From Sediminibacterium sp. (GTDB lineage Bacteria > Bacteroidota > Bacteroidia > Chitinophagales > Chitinophagaceae): DNA of 8,960 bases. The notes under the pieces are model-generated. The model was given only the letters and a program-made list of their open reading frames with translations. It searched no databases and was not told the origin of the DNA. The stretch lies in NCBI GenBank assembly GCA_030832695.1, contig JAURIP010000050.1:1-8960 (forward strand). The letters are read 5' to 3'. Below, piece by piece: positions 6,394-8,960 of this stretch. The translations under genes and the position numbers were made by a program. Positions within the stretch are counted from its first letter, which is position 1; each line of letters opens with the position of its first letter.

Positions 6394-6796
6394 AATATTG
6401 ATTTTTGGATTAGCTTTCGCAGCTTTGTCTGTTTTACTAGGGGCATTTGGCGCCCATGCTTTAAAATCGATGGTGAGCGGTGAAAAATTACAAATATTTG
6501 AAACAGGGGTAAGGTATCAATTCATGCATGCGATGGCATTGATTACTTTAGCCATTTATTGCAACCAACGCAACCTTAGCGTTAAGGAGCAAAAAAGGAT
6601 AGCGTGGGCTGCTCATTTTTTTATAGCGGGTACTTTATTGTTTAGCGGGTCCTTGTACATTTTGACTTTGATTGCTACTACAGATCATCCATTAATTCCT
6701 TTTATTGGCCCGATCACACCATTAGGCGGTTTGTGTTTTATGCTAGGGTGGTTTCTTTGGTTGAGGGTGGTTTTTCTTAATAAAGTGGATAAGTAG
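6383..6796 (+). CDS. DUF423 family inner-membrane protein (YgdD-like)
   Basis: The product is a 137-residue membrane protein with four hydrophobic segments, at about 5-27, 43-60, 73-97 and 106-132. It shows the conserved DUF423 (UPF0382) blocks. GAFGAHALK (20-28) lies in the first helix, TGVRYQFMHAMAL (41-53) leads into the second, FSGSLY (87-92) is in the third, and GPITPLGG (109-116) leads into the fourth. The molecular role of the family is not established; it is widespread, small and found in the cytoplasmic membrane. Its ATG lies within the last codons of aroK (11-base overlap), which suggests translational coupling to aroK. The length fits the family. The family call is confident; the function is unknown. 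Confidence 0.92.
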   Translation: MYRKILIFGLAFAALSVLLGAFGAHALKSMVSGEKLQIFETGVRYQFMHAMALITLAIYCNQRNLSVKEQKRIAWAAHFFIAGTLLFSGSLYILTLIATTDHPLIPFIGPITPLGGLCFMLGWFLWLRVVFLNKVDK

Positions 6797-6858
6797 GCAC
6801 TACTATTTCCAATTTTACACATTTTTTCAAATTCCTTTTTCGTCCTATACAGATAACT

Positions 6859-6866
6859 TATATTTG
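6859..6866 (+). promoter_or_regulatory. Candidate -7 promoter box just before ftsK
   Basis: TATATTTG matches the Bacteroidota -7 consensus exactly and ends six bases before the ftsK ATG at 6872. Start-site spacing would put the transcript's 5' end at or within a few bases of the ATG, so the message may be leaderless. There is no TTG at the expected -33 position, only a T run around 6836-6840. Confidence 0.4.
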
Positions 6867-6871
6867 TTATC

Positions 6872-8960
6872 ATGGCAAATACGCTTAAAAGCAAAAAAGA
6901 ACCCAACGTCAATTCTCCTATCTTAAATCCAGATAAGGAGGCCTCCGTTTCAGTTACAGAAGTAGTAAAGGATGAACGAACTTCAAAAATAGCTGGCGCC
7001 ATTTGTTTGCTCATTGCCCTGTTTCTATTTGTCGCATTTACTTCCTATTTATTTACTTGGCAGGAGGACCAGGATATGGTGCAGTTATGGCGAACTAAGT
7101 TATTTTCAACAAACGATGTTAAGGTAAATAATTTATTAGGTTACCTGGGTGCATTTATAGCTTATCAAATCATGTTTAATGGATTTGGTGTAGCTGCCTA
7201 TTTATTTTGTACTTTCTTTTTTGTGCTTGGGGTGAATTTGTTTTTTACAAAACCCATTTTTAGTATATGGCGTAATGTGCGCTATGTAATTATTGGCTTA
7301 TTAGTTTTAAGCACTTGTTTTGCATTTGTGTCTGCACAAGCTGCATTTTCTTGGGGCGGTGCATTGGGAGAATATAGTAGTAGTTGGTTAATTAAGTGGG
7401 TGGGTAGTTTTGGTACAGGCGCTATATTATTCGTTGCTGGATTTAGTTATTTTATATGGCGTTTTAATCCAATCTTCCATCTGCCTAACTTTAGTTCTTT
7501 ACTCCCTAAGAAAAAGGAGGAAGCATTTATAAGTGAGGACAACGAAGAAGCGGTTAAACAAGAATGGGATTTAAATCAAGCTGCAAACCTGCAAAATGCG
7601 GGTGGCAATAAGCTTAAGGAAAATAGAGATGCGGAGGGTAATTTGATACCTACAGATATTGCGGATGGGGGAAAGCTTTTCATTGATGAGTTGTCCTTAG
7701 AAGAAGAAACAAATACAAACATCGCTGAATTGGAACCCACCTTAATTGAAGAGGAAGAAATTTCCGAAGTGGCGCCCATCGTTGAAGTGGTACCCTCGAA
7801 AAAGAATATTCAGGATTTTGATGGGGAATTATTGGAGGATTTGGATTTAGAAATAAAAGAAGGTGCAGAAGAAGCAGTCATTCCTGCAGCGGCTATAGGG
7901 AGTTTAGCGACCAAATATGATGCAACCCTTGATTTAAAAAATTACAAGTATCCTTCTATTAATTTATTAGAGACGCATGGCAGTGAAAAAATTGTACAGG
8001 ACCCCGAGGAATTGGAAACGCACAAAAATCAAATCATTGCGACCTTAAAAAATTACGATATTTCAATACAACGTATTGCTGCTACCGTAGGACCTACGGT
8101 GACTTTATATGAAATTGTGCCTGCGCCAGGTGTACGTATCAGCCGTATTAAAAACTTAGAGGATGATATTGCTTTAAGTTTAGCCGCATTAGGGATACGT
8201 ATTATTGCACCAATCCCTGGAAAAGGGACCATTGGTATTGAAGTACCCAATATTCGTAAGTCCGTGGTGAGTATGAAAACATTATTGGCGAGTGAAAAAT
8301 TTCAAACGAGTCAATACTCACTTCCAATAGCTATTGGTAAAAAAATTGACAACGAAAACTTCATTGTGGATTTGGCAAGCATGCCGCATTTGTTAATGGC
8401 TGGAGCCACAGGTCAAGGTAAGTCAGTGGGTTTAAATGCAATTTTAGTTTCCTTATTATATAAAAAGCATCCATCGCAATTAAAGTTTGTGTTGGTGGAT
8501 CCTAAAAAAGTGGAGTTGAGTTTGTACCGCGTCATTGAAAAACATTTCTTAGCAAAATTACCAGGGGAGGAAGATGCAATCATTACTGATACCAAAAAAG
8601 TAATCAGCACTTTAAATGCATTGTGTATTGAAATGGATAATCGCTATGATTTATTAAAGGAAGCAGGTTGTAGAAACATCAAAGAGTATAACGAGAAATT
8701 TACTGCAAGAAAATTAAATCCTGAAAAAGGACATCAATATTTGCCCTTCATAGTTTTAGTCGTGGATGAGTTTGCTGATTTAATTATGACTGCTGGTAAG
8801 GAAGTAGAAATGCCCATTGCACGTTTAGCACAGTTGGCGCGCGCGGTGGGAATACATTTAATTATAGCAACACAACGCCCGTCGGTAAATATTATTACAG
8901 GAACGATTAAAGCGAATTTCCCAGCGCGTATTGCATTTAAGGTATCTAGTAAAATTGATA
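6872..8960 (+). CDS. ftsK: FtsK/SpoIIIE family DNA translocase, partial (C-terminus beyond the right edge)
   Basis: An open frame from ATG 6872 runs to the window edge, giving 696 residues. The protein is a septum-located, membrane-anchored DNA pump that moves chromosome ends through the closing division site and supports dimer resolution. After a hydrophilic start (1-38), four membrane segments lie at about 40-62, 89-124, 136-158 and 175-197. A low-complexity acidic linker follows (about 213-335, many Glu/Asp, including LIEEEEISE). The alpha domain starts near 350. The motor has Walker A GATGQGKS (511-518) with Lys517, and Walker B VVDEF with Asp632 and Glu633. The conserved TQRPSVNIITG follows, close to the edge. 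The remainder of the motor and the gamma winged-helix domain that reads orienting DNA motifs are missing from view. The linker is short compared with E. coli FtsK, as is usual outside Proteobacteria. Confidence 0.96.
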   Translation, partial: MANTLKSKKEPNVNSPILNPDKEASVSVTEVVKDERTSKIAGAICLLIALFLFVAFTSYLFTWQEDQDMVQLWRTKLFSTNDVKVNNLLGYLGAFIAYQIMFNGFGVAAYLFCTFFFVLGVNLFFTKPIFSIWRNVRYVIIGLLVLSTCFAFVSAQAAFSWGGALGEYSSSWLIKWVGSFGTGAILFVAGFSYFIWRFNPIFHLPNFSSLLPKKKEEAFISEDNEEAVKQEWDLNQAANLQNAGGNKLKENRDAEGNLIPTDIADGGKLFIDELSLEEETNTNIAELEPTLIEEEEISEVAPIVEVVPSKKNIQDFDGELLEDLDLEIKEGAEEAVIPAAAIGSLATKYDATLDLKNYKYPSINLLETHGSEKIVQDPEELETHKNQIIATLKNYDISIQRIAATVGPTVTLYEIVPAPGVRISRIKNLEDDIALSLAALGIRIIAPIPGKGTIGIEVPNIRKSVVSMKTLLASEKFQTSQYSLPIAIGKKIDNENFIVDLASMPHLLMAGATGQGKSVGLNAILVSLLYKKHPSQLKFVLVDPKKVELSLYRVIEKHFLAKLPGEEDAIITDTKKVISTLNALCIEMDNRYDLLKEAGCRNIKEYNEKFTARKLNPEKGHQYLPFIVLVVDEFADLIMTAGKEVEMPIARLAQLARAVGIHLIIATQRPSVNIITGTIKANFPARIAFKVSSKID

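Noticed and set aside
6792..6804. AGTAG-GCA-CTACT hairpin over the DUF423 stop codon as a terminator
   Set aside because: The stem has only five pairs and is followed by just ATTT; too weak to call a terminator.
6685..7014. Minus-strand frame of 109 codons spanning the DUF423 end and the ftsK start
   Set aside because: It is antisense to two recognised genes and the gap between them, with no family resemblance.
7525..7880. Acidic low-complexity stretch in ftsK as a possible repeat or inserted element
   Set aside because: It is the normal variable linker between the membrane and motor parts of FtsK, in frame and without repeated DNA units.

Overview
The window looks like a piece of chromosome from a member of the phylum Bacteroidota, possibly close to Chitinophagaceae. 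This is inferred from AT-rich DNA, the lack of clear Shine-Dalgarno sequences, several matches to the Bacteroidota sigma factor -7 consensus TAnnTTTG, and the general character of the proteins. It is an ordinary housekeeping and metabolic stretch. I saw no mobile element, CRISPR array, tRNA or rRNA, and no sign of an undescribed multi-gene defence or biosynthetic system.

Left part (1-1680): a nitroreductase-family gene runs leftwards off the edge. It is divergent from an exported or membrane-anchored serine hydrolase of the beta-lactamase/NylB superfamily. The 112-base gap between them holds two adjacent short palindromes. The hydrolase gene ends at a strong hairpin terminator that also faces a convergent 50-codon membrane microprotein gene.

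Middle (1700-4623): the microprotein and a small NTF2-like (DUF4878-type) lipoprotein read leftwards. The lipoprotein gene is divergent from a secreted GH13 alpha-amylase-family gene that has a good promoter match (TTG-N20-TAATTTTG). Nine bases after the amylase comes pyrF, the last enzyme of UMP synthesis, so the two are probably co-transcribed.

Right part (4674-8960): a glutaryl-CoA-dehydrogenase-type acyl-CoA dehydrogenase, shikimate kinase (aroK) and a DUF423 membrane protein form a tight rightward cluster with a 16-base gap and then an 11-base overlap. Then comes the first 696 codons of an FtsK/SpoIIIE DNA translocase, cut by the right edge. The neighbours share no single pathway (pyrimidine synthesis, aromatic amino acid synthesis, lysine/tryptophan catabolism, chromosome segregation), which is typical of loosely organised Bacteroidota operons.

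The points most worth a second look are modest: the microprotein, -7 boxes lying so close to two start codons that the transcripts may be leaderless, the palindromes before the hydrolase, and the amylase-pyrF pairing.
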